Assembly (NCBI RefSeq): GCF_036169555.1
Contig: NZ_CP108032.1
Coordinates: 992,001 to 1,056,000, forward strand
DNA: 64,000 nucleotides
Direction: 5' to 3'
Origin: Streptomyces sp. NBC_00306
Lineage (GTDB): Bacteria; Actinomycetota; Actinomycetes; Streptomycetales; Streptomycetaceae
The translations under genes were made by a program, and so were the position numbers. The notes beneath the pieces are model-generated. The model saw only the letters and a list, made by a program, of their open reading frames with translations, was not told the DNA's origin and did not search any database. Below, piece after piece: positions 43,423-50,906 of this stretch (position 1 is the first letter of the stretch; the number at the start of each line of letters is the position of its first letter).

Positions 43423-45072
43423 TCAGCAGCGCCGGCGGTCCTCGGTGAGCATGCCCTGAACCGTCGTCAGGCTCCGGTCGTAGCAGCCCTCCGGGCCGTG
43501 CAGCAGGTACCGCTCCGCGGTACGGCCCACCGCGTGCCGCTGATCACGCGGCACATTGGCCGTGTACGTGGCGTCACCGGTGTACCGGTCGTCCAGCCGC
43601 GACCACGCGAGCCGCCGGCCGCCGCGCACCTCGGCCGTATCGGCCCTGTCCCCCAGCGTGAGCACGGTCCGCAGCCGGTCGCCGGCGCCGAGCGTGGTGG
43701 TGCCGTCCATGGTGTAGAGGCGGTGGGTGGCGGTGGCCCGTCCCCCGCTCGTGACCGTCTCGTCGTCCGTCCAGGTCCCCTTGAGCGCGTCGAGCTTCTC
43801 GTCCTCGGTCCAGCGGTGGACGGACACGTTCCCGACCGCGCGGCTGACGGTGATCGTGACCCGCCCGTGCGAGGTGTCGAGATACCCGCTCACGGTGAGG
43901 CGGTGGCTGCCCTTCATGTCGAGGCGGTGCTCCGGACCGGGCGTGTGCCGTACCGAGTTGACCGGGGTGCTCTCGTGATGGCGGGTCAGACCGCCGGTGA
44001 CCACCGTGCTGCCCTCGTCCTGCCACACCAGCACGTTGGTGGGGGTGCTCCATCCGGGCCGGCCGTGCGGGACCCCGGCGACGGACACCTCGACGCGGTG
44101 CTCCCGGCCGTCGTTGAGCAGGGCGGCGAAGGGAGTGAGGTCGTACTGGACCGGCTTGATGTCGAACGCCCGCGGCCCCGGGATCACGTACCAGAGAAAG
44201 GGGTTGGACCAGCCGCCGGTCCAGACCGTCGGGAAGGGCGCGGCGATGCCCGCGAGCCGGCCGTCGACCCGGATCTGCACCTCGCGGTAGGGGCCGTCAC
44301 CGGCCTTGCAGGAGTACGGGGCCGTGTCCGGGACGGTGAGGTACCAGTACTCCTCGCAGCCGCCGCCGGAACCCGTGGCGTACACCTCGGCCAGGATCCG
44401 TTCGGAGTTGCGGGGCGTGGTGAGCGACGTGCCGTTCAGGGCGAGTACCCGGTCGGGGACGGCGGCGGACCGGGCCGCGCCGTGGGCGGCGTAGAAGGTG
44501 AGCGTGACCTTGACGTCGATGATCCCGGTGTACGTCTCGTCGACGACGTTGCCGATCAGCATCTCGACCGGATGCGCGCCGCGCAGGAGTTCGCTGTAGC
44601 GCGTGACGTCCTTCTCCACCGACCAGGCGATTCCGTCGGGCGAGGGCTGCGGTGTCGAGGTGCGCAGGATCTCCACTCCCCCGACGGAAAGATGGCCCAG
44701 ACGGTCGTACTGGCGGCCCTTCACGTTCCCGTCGAGCCGCAGCACCACCGTGCTCCAGCGGTCACCGCAGCCCTTCGGAGGCGTGTAGCTCCCCCGGTAC
44801 GGCGTGAAGTCCCGGAACTGCGCCTGCGCCAGCGTCACGTCGCAGGACCGGGTGCCGGGGCGGGTGACGGGCGGCGCGGCGGTGACGGGGTCGTGCCAGT
44901 CGCTGCCGAACTCCGCCGGCGGTTCGGATGCCCGCGGTGCGGCACCCGATGGTCCGACGGCCGGAGGTTCGACGGCCGGCGGTTCGGCGACCGCTGCGGC
45001 GGGCCCCGCGCCGAGCAGTGTTCCGGTCACCAGAACCAGCCCGGCGAGCATGGACATGATCTGTCGTCTCAT
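43423..45072 (-). CDS. secreted PNGase A-like protein (peptide-N4-asparagine amidase A family)
   Basis: A 549-residue exported protein. The signal peptide covers about residues 1-27 (MLAGLVLVTGTLLGAGPAAA), followed by a short Pro-rich linker with repeated EPPAV. The body matches the plant-type PNGase A family: RDFTPYRGSYTPPKGCGDRWSTVVLRLDG, HLSVGGVEILRTSTPQPSPDGIAWSVEKDVTRYSEL, NPFLWYVIPGPRAFDIKPVQYDLTPFAALLNDG. PNGase A releases N-glycans, including those with core alpha-1,3-fucose. The family is common in plants and fungi and rarer in bacteria. Catalytic residues are not well enough known to me to score. It is convergent with the GH109-like gene. Confidence 0.85.
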   Translation of the reverse strand: MRRQIMSMLAGLVLVTGTLLGAGPAAAVAEPPAVEPPAVGPSGAAPRASEPPAEFGSDWHDPVTAAPPVTRPGTRSCDVTLAQAQFRDFTPYRGSYTPPKGCGDRWSTVVLRLDGNVKGRQYDRLGHLSVGGVEILRTSTPQPSPDGIAWSVEKDVTRYSELLRGAHPVEMLIGNVVDETYTGIIDVKVTLTFYAAHGAARSAAVPDRVLALNGTSLTTPRNSERILAEVYATGSGGGCEEYWYLTVPDTAPYSCKAGDGPYREVQIRVDGRLAGIAAPFPTVWTGGWSNPFLWYVIPGPRAFDIKPVQYDLTPFAALLNDGREHRVEVSVAGVPHGRPGWSTPTNVLVWQDEGSTVVTGGLTRHHESTPVNSVRHTPGPEHRLDMKGSHRLTVSGYLDTSHGRVTITVSRAVGNVSVHRWTEDEKLDALKGTWTDDETVTSGGRATATHRLYTMDGTTTLGAGDRLRTVLTLGDRADTAEVRGGRRLAWSRLDDRYTGDATYTANVPRDQRHAVGRTAERYLLHGPEGCYDRSLTTVQGMLTEDRRRC

Positions 45073-45230
45073 GCCTCAGGAGTGAACCGGCGACCGCCTC
45101 GGCACGCCAGGCCCACGGACCGGAGATTGGCGCGTTCTGCCTTGTCACGCGCAAAAACCGATTGCGGAAGAGGCCCTCGAAAGGCGAACCTTGCACGGTT
45201 TGCGCCACCCGTTTCGAGCTCTGGGACGTC

Positions 45231-47036
45231 ATGCAGATTCGCGATCTTCCGTACACCGACCCCGGCTCGCCGGATGCCAGGTCGGGGCCGCGGTTCCTGC
45301 TCTGGCTGGGTCGCAATCAGCTGGACGGCCAGCTCAAGGCGCTGGCCTGGGGACTGCTGCACTTCTGCGGTGTGGCAGGCCTGCCCCTGGGAGTCGGCCG
45401 GGCCGTGCAGGCGGTCGTGGACCGCTCCGGCAGCGGGCTCGCGCTCTCCGGCGCGGTGATCGTCCTGTGCGGTGTGGCGATCACGGTGGGCGACACCATG
45501 CTGCACCGCGCGGCCGTCACCAACTGGATCACCGCCGCGGCCCGGGTCCAGCAGCTGCTGGCCCGCAAGGCCGCGGAACTGGGCTCGGCGCTGACCCGCC
45601 GGGTCGCGGCCGGCGAAGTGGTCGCGGTCTCCACCGGCGATGTGGAGAAGATCGGCTGGTTCGTCGAAGCCGTCTCCCGTTTCGCCGCGGCCGCCCTCAC
45701 CGTGGTCCTGGTCTGCGTCGGCCTCCTGCTCTACGAGCCGGAGCTCGGCGTGATCGTCGCCATCGGTGTCCCGGTGCTGGCGCTCGCGGTGCTGCCCCTG
45801 CTCCCCCGCGCCACCCGGCGCGCCGACATCCAGCGCGAGAAGGCCGGCCGGGCCACCGAGCTGGCCTCGGACACCGTCGCCGGTCTGCGCGTCCTGCGCG
45901 GGATCGGCGGTGAGGAGCTGTTCCTCGGCCGCTACCGGGTGGCCTCCCAGGAGGTCCGCAGGGCGGCGGTCCGCAGCGCCCGGATGTGGGCGCTGATCTC
46001 GGCGATCCAGGTCCTGCTGCCGGGTCTGCTGCTGATCGCGGTGGTCTGGTACGGGGCGGGGCTGGTACGGGACGGCCGGATCGGCGTGGGTGAGCTCGTC
46101 ACCGCGTTCAGCGCGGTGACCCTCCTGATGTACCCGCTGCGGCACTTCGAGGAGATCGCCATGGCGTACTCCTTCTCGCGGCCTTCCGCGAAGCGTGCCG
46201 CACGGGTGCTGGCGCTGCGGCGTACGTCGGAGCCGTCGGGCGTGGAGTACGGCAGCCCCAGCGGTGACCTGTACGACCCGGCGACCGGCGTCCTCGCCCC
46301 GACCGGCCTGTTCACGGCCGTGGTGTGCGGGGACCCGGACGCGGCCGGCGTGCTGGCGGAACGGCTCGGCGGCCACGCGGCCGGCGGCACGGACGGCACG
46401 CCCTCCGTGCTGCTGGGCGGTGTGCCGCTGGACGAGCTGGTCCTGGACGCTTCACGAACCGCCGTCCTCGTCCAGGACAAGGACCCGGTGCTGCTCTCCG
46501 GCACGCTGCGGGAGCTGCTCGACGTACCGGCCTCCGGTCAGGTCGCCGCCGAGGACGCGCTCGCTGCCGCGCAGTGCGCCGATGTCCTGGACGCGCTCGC
46601 GCAGGCGTCCGTGGAGGACGACGGCGATCCGATGGAGACACGGATCACCGAACGCGGCCGGTCGCTCTCGGGCGGACAGCGCCAGCGGCTCGCCCTGGCC
46701 CGGTCGCTGGTCACCGACCCCGAGGTGCTCGTCCTGGACGAGCCGACGTCCGCCGTGGACTCGCACACGGAGGCCCGGATCGCCGAGGGGATCCGCACGC
46801 TGCGGACCGGCCGCACCACGGTGGTGTTCGCCTCGTCGCCGCTGCTGCTGGACCGCGCCGACCAGGTGGTGTTCGTGCACGACGGCAAGGTCGCGGCCGT
46901 CGGTACGCACCGCGAACTGCTGCATGGCGTCGAGTACCGGGCGGTCGTGACCCGTGAGACAGAGGAGGAGCAACTCGGCGGCACACAGGCCACCGACGAG
47001 CTCGCGGAACTGGAAGAGATGGAGGAGTCGGCGTGA
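45231..47036 (+). CDS. ABC half-transporter, permease plus ATPase with degenerate Walker A
   Basis: A 601-residue half-exporter with membrane helices in residues about 40-310. The ATPase has an intact signature LSGGQRQRLALARS (about 479-492) and Walker B VLVLDEPTSAVD (about 499-510). Where Walker A should be, at about 361-375, it reads VVCGDPDAAGVLAERL, with no Gly-Lys-Ser/Thr. It therefore cannot bind ATP normally at its own site and must pair with the next gene product, whose Walker A is intact. ATG 45231 starts MQIRDLPY; the ribosome binding site is weak. It overlaps the next gene by 4 bp. The cargo is unknown. Confidence 0.87.
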   Translation: MQIRDLPYTDPGSPDARSGPRFLLWLGRNQLDGQLKALAWGLLHFCGVAGLPLGVGRAVQAVVDRSGSGLALSGAVIVLCGVAITVGDTMLHRAAVTNWITAAARVQQLLARKAAELGSALTRRVAAGEVVAVSTGDVEKIGWFVEAVSRFAAAALTVVLVCVGLLLYEPELGVIVAIGVPVLALAVLPLLPRATRRADIQREKAGRATELASDTVAGLRVLRGIGGEELFLGRYRVASQEVRRAAVRSARMWALISAIQVLLPGLLLIAVVWYGAGLVRDGRIGVGELVTAFSAVTLLMYPLRHFEEIAMAYSFSRPSAKRAARVLALRRTSEPSGVEYGSPSGDLYDPATGVLAPTGLFTAVVCGDPDAAGVLAERLGGHAAGGTDGTPSVLLGGVPLDELVLDASRTAVLVQDKDPVLLSGTLRELLDVPASGQVAAEDALAAAQCADVLDALAQASVEDDGDPMETRITERGRSLSGGQRQRLALARSLVTDPEVLVLDEPTSAVDSHTEARIAEGIRTLRTGRTTVVFASSPLLLDRADQVVFVHDGKVAAVGTHRELLHGVEYRAVVTRETEEEQLGGTQATDELAELEEMEESA

Positions 47037-48814
47037 TCGGCGTGGCACCACCGGCATACGATCCGGCGGCCCCGGAGTCGACGGCGACCCTGCCCGTCGG
47101 TACCCCGGCGACGGTACGGACCTACGTCCGCGAACTGCTGCGGCGGCATCGCGGGGCCTTCGTCCTGCTGGTCTCCGTCAACGCCGTCGCGGTGATCGCC
47201 TCGATGGTCGGCCCCTACCTGCTCGGCGGACTGGTCGAGGACCTCGCCGACGGAGCGCGCGATCTGCACCTGGAGCGCACGGCGGCCCTGTTCGCGGTCG
47301 CGCTGGTCGTGCAGACCGTGTTCACCCGGCTGATGCGGCTGCGCGGCGCCATGCTCGGCGAGGAGATGCTGGCCGACCTTCGCGAGGACTTCCTCGTACG
47401 GTCGGTGGGTCTGCCGCCGGGCGTGCTGGAGCGGGCCGGGACCGGTGATCTGCTGTCGCGTATCACCACCGACATCGACCGGCTGGCCAACGCGATGCGT
47501 GAGGCGGTGCCGCAGCTGGCGATCGGCGTGGTCTGGGCGGGACTGCTGATCGGCGCGCTCACCGTGACCGCGCCGCCGCTGGCGCTGGCCGTGCTGGTCG
47601 CCCTCCCGGTCCTGGTGATCGGCTGCCGCTGGTACTTCCGGCGTGCGCCCTCCGCCTACCGCTCGGAGGCCGCCGGATACGCGGCGGTCGCCGCGGTGCT
47701 CGCGGAGACCGTGGACGCCGGCCAAACGGTGGAGGCGCACCGGCTCGGGGACCGCCGGGTCTCCCTGTCCGAGCAGCGGATCAAGGAGTGGACCGCCTGG
47801 GAGCGCTACACGCTCTATCTGCGGTCGGTGCTGTTCCCGGTCATCAACGTCACCCATGTGACGATCCTCGGCGCGGTGCTGCTGATCGGCGGCGTCTTCG
47901 TCCTCCAGGGCTGGATCTCCGTGGGCCAGCTGACGACGGGTGCCCTGCTGGCGCAGATGATGGTCGATCCGGTCAATCTGATCCTGCGCTGGTACGACGA
48001 GCTCCAGGTCGCCCAGGTGTCGATCGCCCGGCTCGTCGGCGTGCGCGACATCGAGCCGGACGCCGGCGACGCACGGGTACGGCCGGACGGCCGGGAGGTC
48101 CGTGCTGATGAGGTGCACTTCGGTTACCGCGAGGGTGTGGACGTCCTCCACGAGGTGTCCCTGTCGGTCGCGCCCGGCACCCGGCTGGCGCTGGTCGGAC
48201 CGTCCGGCGCGGGCAAGTCGACGCTGGGCCGGCTGCTGGCGGGCATCTACGCCCCGCGGGCGGGCCGGGTCTCCCTCGGCGACGCCGAGCTGTCCCGGAT
48301 GCCGGCCGAGCGGATCCGTGAGCATGTCGCCCTGGTCAACCAGGAGCACCATGTCTTCGTCGGCTCGCTGAGGGACAATCTTCTGCTGGCCCGTACGGGA
48401 GCGGCGGACGCGGAGCTGTGGGCCGCGCTCGGCGCGGTGGACGCGGACGGCTGGGCGCAGGCGCTGGACGAGGGCCTGGACACGGAGGTGGGCTCGGGCG
48501 GTCTCGCGCTCACCCCGGCACAGGCCCAGCAGATCGCGCTGGCCCGGCTGGTTCTGGCCGACCCGCACACGCTGGTGCTGGACGAGGCGACCTCGCTCCT
48601 GGACCCGCGTGCGGCCCGTCACCTGGAGCGCTCGCTCGCGCGGGTGCTGGACGGCCGTACGGTCGTGGCGATCGCCCACCGGCTGCACACCGCTCACGAC
48701 GCGGATGTGATCGCGGTGGTCGAGGACGGCCGGATCACCGAGCTGGGCAGCCACGACGAACTGGTCGCGGCGGACGGGGCGTACGCGGCCCTGTGGCGCT
48801 CCTGGCACGGCTGA
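47033..48814 (+). CDS. ABC half-transporter, permease plus ATPase with degenerate signature motif
   Basis: A 593-residue half-exporter with membrane helices in residues about 40-320. Walker A VGPSGAGKST is intact (about 388-397) and Walker B TLVLDEATSLLD is present (about 512-523). The expected LSGGQ signature is replaced by LTPAQAQQIAL near 492. It complements the upstream partner: one full composite ATP site would form from this Walker A and the partner's signature. The GTG at 47033 overlaps the partner's stop codon, giving equal, coupled synthesis. Confidence 0.88.
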   Translation: MIGVAPPAYDPAAPESTATLPVGTPATVRTYVRELLRRHRGAFVLLVSVNAVAVIASMVGPYLLGGLVEDLADGARDLHLERTAALFAVALVVQTVFTRLMRLRGAMLGEEMLADLREDFLVRSVGLPPGVLERAGTGDLLSRITTDIDRLANAMREAVPQLAIGVVWAGLLIGALTVTAPPLALAVLVALPVLVIGCRWYFRRAPSAYRSEAAGYAAVAAVLAETVDAGQTVEAHRLGDRRVSLSEQRIKEWTAWERYTLYLRSVLFPVINVTHVTILGAVLLIGGVFVLQGWISVGQLTTGALLAQMMVDPVNLILRWYDELQVAQVSIARLVGVRDIEPDAGDARVRPDGREVRADEVHFGYREGVDVLHEVSLSVAPGTRLALVGPSGAGKSTLGRLLAGIYAPRAGRVSLGDAELSRMPAERIREHVALVNQEHHVFVGSLRDNLLLARTGAADAELWAALGAVDADGWAQALDEGLDTEVGSGGLALTPAQAQQIALARLVLADPHTLVLDEATSLLDPRAARHLERSLARVLDGRTVVAIAHRLHTAHDADVIAVVEDGRITELGSHDELVAADGAYAALWRSWHG

Positions 48815-48849
48815 GCCTGCCGCGCGGGGAAGGGGCGGCCGGCCTGCGG

Positions 48850-49065
48850 ACGCTCCCTGGGTACAGCAACCGCCCGTGCCGCGACTGCCCTCGGCGCAGT
48901 GGCAACCGGCACAGGGTTCCGGAGAGGACCGACAGCCAGGCCGTCCGCCTGCGCAAAGGCTCACGCAGCGGACGGCCACCCGGCTTCGACGAAGAGCGCT
49001 ACACGAAGCGCGACACCATCGAGCGAGCGATCAACAGGCTGAAGCGGTCCCGGGCGTGGAGGATC
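48850..49065 (+). pseudogene. IS5-family transposase remnant (C-terminal fragment)
   Basis: In one frame the DNA reads as a decayed transposase tail: a segment like PCRDCPRRSGNRHRV, then LRKGSRSGRPPGF, DEERYTKRDTIERAINRLKRSRAW. This resembles the end of IS5-type transposases around the catalytic Glu (TIERAINRLK). The 5' two thirds of the gene and the final residues are missing, there is no start codon and no inverted repeats were found, so it is a relic. It sits between the ABC pair and the DinB gene, whose stop codon lies at its end. Confidence 0.65.
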
Positions 49066-49660
49066 AGCTCGGCTCGCTCGCCTTGATCGATGCGGCCGAC
49101 CTGGCGGCCTGCTCGATCTTCGCGCAGTGGGCCGCACGGGCTTCCTCGTCGATCTTCTGCTCGTTCTCGGCGCGCACCCCGGTCCGGCCGTCGAGGCCCT
49201 CGCGCAGGATGTCGGCGTGCCCGGCATGCCGGATGGACTCGCCGAGCACATGGACCATGACGGCGAACAGGTTCGTGTTGAGGTAAGGCTCCGGCCACCA
49301 CGGCACGTGGCCGGGGGCGTCGAGGGGAAGCTCGTTGATCGTCGCGTCCGAGTGTTCCCACGTGCGCCGGTAGAACCCCGTGATCTGATCGCGGGTCTCG
49401 TCCTCGGTCGCCCACTGATCGCTGCCGTCGGAGTCCTGCCACCGGGACAGGGATTCCGGGGAAGGGCGGTCGAAGACCTCGCCGAAGTACCTGGCCTCGA
49501 CGGTGGCCACGTGTTTGACCAGGCCGAGGAGGTTGGTCCCGGTCGCCGTCAAAGGTCTGCGGGCGTCGTATTCGGACAAGCCGTCGAGTTTCCAGAGCAG
49601 CGCCGCGCGGTCCCGCCGCAGTCTCCCGTGCAGGTTGTCCTTCGCGAATTCGTCGATCAT
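49064..49660 (-). CDS. DinB family protein (DUF664 type)
   Basis: A 198-residue four-helix-bundle protein. Family blocks: ALLWKLDGLSEYDARRPLTATGTNLLGLVKHVATVEARYFGEVF, WATEDETRDQITGFYRRTWEHSDATI, and NLFAVMVHVLGESIRHAGHADILREGLDG. The three expected metal His residues are in KHVAT, HVLGES and RHAGH. Such proteins include mycothiol-dependent transferases in actinobacteria, so a thiol-transferase role is possible but not shown. ATG 49660 is chosen with GAAGGG upstream. It is encoded toward the transposase relic. Confidence 0.85.
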   Translation of the reverse strand: MIDEFAKDNLHGRLRRDRAALLWKLDGLSEYDARRPLTATGTNLLGLVKHVATVEARYFGEVFDRPSPESLSRWQDSDGSDQWATEDETRDQITGFYRRTWEHSDATINELPLDAPGHVPWWPEPYLNTNLFAVMVHVLGESIRHAGHADILREGLDGRTGVRAENEQKIDEEARAAHCAKIEQAARSAASIKASEPS

Positions 49661-49972
49661 GCGGCCCAACCCTTCCATGGGCTGTTCGTGGTCTCCAGAC
49701 CCCGTACGTCGGCCGCGACGGCCGGCAGAGCCGAGGCTCAAGGACTCCTCGCACCATGAGCTTCCGGGAATGACTGTCTGTCAGAGAGACGTGGGGGGTG
49801 CCGCCCGCACGACGGTGGAGCCGACCGAGATGTCCCCGTCGATCTCGCCCGCGGCCTCGACCGAGGCCTTGGTCTGCTGCACTGGTCCCACGTGCTGTCG
49901 GCCGACCACGGGCGGCGTTCACGGACGGGGCAGTCACATGATCGCCCGGACAGCTCCTGGATGTAAGCGCTG
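49661..49972. other. intergenic stretch without a supported gene
   Basis: 312 bp between the DinB start and the YdjM-like stop. A 36-codon frame on the minus strand (49781-49891) ends in SVGSTVVRAAPPTSL but has no ribosome binding site and is not called. No repeats or strong hairpins were seen. It probably holds the DinB promoter. Confidence 0.5.
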
Positions 49973-50848
49973 CTAGATGTAGTTGAGCGCCGCGGCGCCG
50001 CCCACTCCCCCGAGCAGCATGAAGACCGGCATCAGCACCTTGAGCTCCACCCAGCTGCCCGCGCGGAACCGCATCGGCTTCGGCGGGCCGATCGGGTACC
50101 AGCGCTTGTTGCCCACGGGGATCGGCCACAGGATCGGGCAGCCCGAGATGGTCAGGGCGTCCCCGATGTCGTGCACCAGGGCGCCGAGCACGACGGGCAG
50201 ACCCAGCCACAGGTACTCCTGGCCGGGCGCCGTGAACAGCCAGTCGGCTCCGTTGCCCGGCTGGTCCAGGACGCCCGCCAGGATCCAGGCGCTGGTCGCG
50301 CCGAGCAGCCACACCAGGACGTCGCTGGAGACCCGTGCCGCCCGCCAGAGCAGCCCTTCCACCGCCAGCACGAGGTGGATGAAGAGAATCGCCAGCACCG
50401 CCCAGCGGCCGCCGACGATCGCCAGTGCGGAGGTGCCGGCGCCGATCGTCACGGCCCAGAGCCAGGTGTGCGTCAGGGTGCGGTGGCCGCCGGTCCTGCG
50501 CTTGTCGCCCGGCTTCTTGGTCGCCTTGTAGATCGCGTACGACAGCTTGTCCACGATTCCGCAGAGCGCGCGCGATATCGGGCCGAAGGCGCGGGAGATC
50601 GTCGCCGCCTTGTGGTCCAGGTCGGGAGCCAGTGCGGCGCCGGCGCAGATCAGCGCCCCGACGACGAGCACGGGCCACGGCATCGGGTGCCCGGCGGCGG
50701 CCGTCGCCGCGCCCACTCCCAGCCAGGCGGCTGCCCCGGACAGCGAATGCGCCGGTCCCATCATGTGCGTTCCCGCCCCCGTCGATCCCGTGCTGAAGCT
50801 CATGGTGCTTGCGGTGAAGCCCAGTTGACGAGTCAGCGTAGCGCTCAT
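49973..50848 (-). CDS. YdjM-like metal-dependent membrane hydrolase
   Basis: A 291-residue integral membrane protein of the YdjM/LexA-regulated hydrolase family. The His/Asp motifs are MGPAHSLSGAAAWLG near the start, LAPDLDHKAATISRAFG, GGHRTLTHTWLWA, and a late GALVHDIGDALTISG with PILWPI. Six to seven hydrophobic segments lie between these. The family resembles zinc-dependent membrane phospholipase/hydrolase proteins, but the substrate is unknown. ATG 50848 has GGAGGGAAG upstream. It diverges from the helicase gene with only 58 bp between start codons. Confidence 0.83.
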   Translation of the reverse strand: MSATLTRQLGFTASTMSFSTGSTGAGTHMMGPAHSLSGAAAWLGVGAATAAAGHPMPWPVLVVGALICAGAALAPDLDHKAATISRAFGPISRALCGIVDKLSYAIYKATKKPGDKRRTGGHRTLTHTWLWAVTIGAGTSALAIVGGRWAVLAILFIHLVLAVEGLLWRAARVSSDVLVWLLGATSAWILAGVLDQPGNGADWLFTAPGQEYLWLGLPVVLGALVHDIGDALTISGCPILWPIPVGNKRWYPIGPPKPMRFRAGSWVELKVLMPVFMLLGGVGGAAALNYI

Positions 50849-50906
50849 GATCTTCCCTCCACCGTCCGGTTCCCTCATCGGGACCGAAGGCAGGCAAGAT
50901 GGGGGC

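Noticed and set aside
46538..48979. An 813-codon open frame on the minus strand
   Set aside because: It is the antisense of two well supported ABC transporter genes and has no recognisable domain, as expected for shadows in high-GC DNA.
49781..49891. A 36-codon frame on the minus strand ending SVGSTVVRAAPPTSL
   Set aside because: No ribosome binding site and no recognisable family; kept only as a remark in the intergenic entry.
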